Origin: Gammaproteobacteria bacterium
GTDB lineage: Bacteria > Pseudomonadota > Gammaproteobacteria > Chromatiales > Chromatiaceae
DNA: 5,906 bases
Direction of reading: 5' to 3'
Assembly: GCA_030621975.1 (NCBI GenBank)
Contig: JAUXGQ010000134.1
Location: forward strand, 1 to 5,906
The notes under the pieces were generated by a model. It searched no databases, was not told where the DNA came from, and saw only the letters and a program-made list of their open reading frames with translations. Positions 5,585 through 5,906 of the stretch are shown piece by piece (position 1 is the first letter of the stretch; the number at the start of each line of letters is the position of its first letter). The position numbers were made by a program, and so were the translations under genes.

Positions 5585-5593
5585 ATTTTAGCA
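5585..5593 (-). promoter_or_regulatory. Extended -10 promoter of the Uma2 gene
   Basis: On the minus strand TGCTAAAAT is a near-consensus extended -10 element (TGnTAtAAT type). No good -35 is visible; TGACCC lies 18 bp upstream. Transcription would start near 5578, giving a leader of about 26 nt to the chosen start, which supports the 5552 ATG over the 5615 one. Confidence 0.5.
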
Positions 5594-5598
5594 GATAG

Positions 5599-5625
5599 AA
5601 CATCGATGGGGTCATAACATCGATG
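5599..5625. promoter_or_regulatory. Two identical palindromic sites, possible operator of the Uma2 gene
   Basis: AACATCGATG occurs at 5599-5608 and again at 5616-5625, a 17-bp period. Each contains the perfect 8-bp palindrome CATCGATG. One copy lies in the spacer just upstream of the extended -10, the other near position -45, a classic place for a repressor to bind. No regulator gene is in the window. Confidence 0.4.
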
Positions 5626-5714
5626 TGAAATCAAAAATCAATCAGACTCGATTGGTCTAAGGCAGGAGCTATATAACGGATCAGCAACCCCTCGAGATTT
5701 GGCGCTCTAGCCGG

Positions 5715-5742
5715 TTGACACCCCACCGAGGATGATTAAACT
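5715..5742 (+). promoter_or_regulatory. Possible plus-strand sigma-70 promoter
   Basis: A perfect -35 TTGACA (5715-5720) is followed after 16 bp by TAAACT (5737-5742), four of six matches to the -10 consensus. It points toward the window end, so any gene it serves is outside the window. Confidence 0.35.
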
Positions 5743-5839
5743 TAGCTAATCAAGGTTGACTAACTATACACATCCAGAAAAAGGTTTCGGGATTTAAAAA
5801 ATACATCATATTGATTTATATGGATTTCCCTCGCTACGA

Positions 5840-5886
5840 CCGCCATGGATGGCGGAAGTGCCGGTTTTGCAGGAGCAACAAACCGG
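5840..5886. repeat. Two adjacent hairpins near the window end
   Basis: CCGCCATGGATGGCGG (5840-5855) is an inverted repeat of 7 bp around GG, and CCGGTTT (5861-5867) pairs perfectly with AAACCGG (5880-5886) across a 12-nt loop. The pair looks like a dispersed intergenic repeat or a structured RNA leader; the sequence alone does not decide. No T-run follows the second stem. Confidence 0.4.
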
Positions 5887-5906
5887 TCGGTTCCTATTCT
5901 CGGACA

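Larger units (their letters stand above)
5626..5906. other. AT-richer intergenic region with no convincing gene
   Basis: No frame of credible length on either strand. Stretches such as 5776-5822 are clearly more AT-rich than the rest of the window. An ATG at 5845 is open to the window end for 20 codons, but it lies inside a perfect palindrome and lacks a ribosome binding site. Confidence 0.5.

Noticed and set aside
5553..5615. Longer Uma2 protein starting at 5615
   Set aside because: The added residues do not fit the family and the segment contains the extended -10 element and a palindromic site.
5845..5906. Gene starting at ATG 5845
   Set aside because: The ATG is the centre of a perfect palindrome, there is no ribosome binding site, and 20 codons to the window edge show no pattern.

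Overview
The window carries a TIR–MoxR operon followed by the remains of a diversity-generating retroelement (DGR). The DGR has a template repeat, a matching variable repeat at the 3' end of a formylglycine-generating-enzyme-like (SUMF1/FGE-sulfatase) gene, and only a C-terminal scrap of reverse transcriptase. GC-rich coding sequence, a purple-sulfur-bacterium-like Uma2 gene, a degenerate RAYT transposase and dispersed palindromic repeats suggest a gammaproteobacterium, perhaps Chromatiales. That host assignment is inference from remembered family resemblance, not from a search.

Layout. Bases 1-266 are mostly non-coding, with a possible weak promoter. Bases 267-1676 encode a TIR-domain protein of 469 aa. 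Bases 1660-2664 encode a MoxR-type AAA+ ATPase of 334 aa whose start overlaps the TIR stop. Bases 2651-3040 hold the first part of a third operon gene, which appears to be cut by a deletion. At about 2922-3158, in a different frame, lies what I read as the C-terminal end of a DGR reverse transcriptase. Bases 3264-3388 are the template repeat (TR). Bases 3497-4411 encode the SUMF1-like protein, whose last 125 bp before the stop region (4276-4400) are the variable repeat (VR).

The TR and VR align over 125 bp without gaps at a constant offset of 1012. They differ at 13 positions, and every one is an adenine in the TR (8 A to T, 4 A to G, 1 A to C). All 98 non-adenine positions are identical. This is the signature of adenine-specific mutagenic retrohoming. 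The 13 changes alter 11 codons, all missense, with no stop codon.

How the parts may work together (inference): MoxR plus TIR resembles the core of NTP-dependent bacterial conflict systems, in which an AAA+ switch gates a TIR effector and a separate module senses the trigger. The SUMF1-like protein lacks the catalytic cysteines of true FGE and would be the diversified recognition module. No reverse transcriptase catalytic core and no recognisable Avd is present, so the DGR is either newly inactivated, served by a reverse transcriptase in trans, or mis-assembled at the deletion junction.

Bases 4412-4994 hold mobile-element debris: a REP-like palindrome, a frameshifted RAYT transposase fragment and a composite palindromic repeat. 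Bases 4995-5552 on the minus strand encode a Uma2-family PD-(D/E)XK protein with a good extended -10 promoter flanked by two identical palindromes. Bases 5626-5906 have no convincing gene, only a possible plus-strand promoter and two hairpins near the window end.
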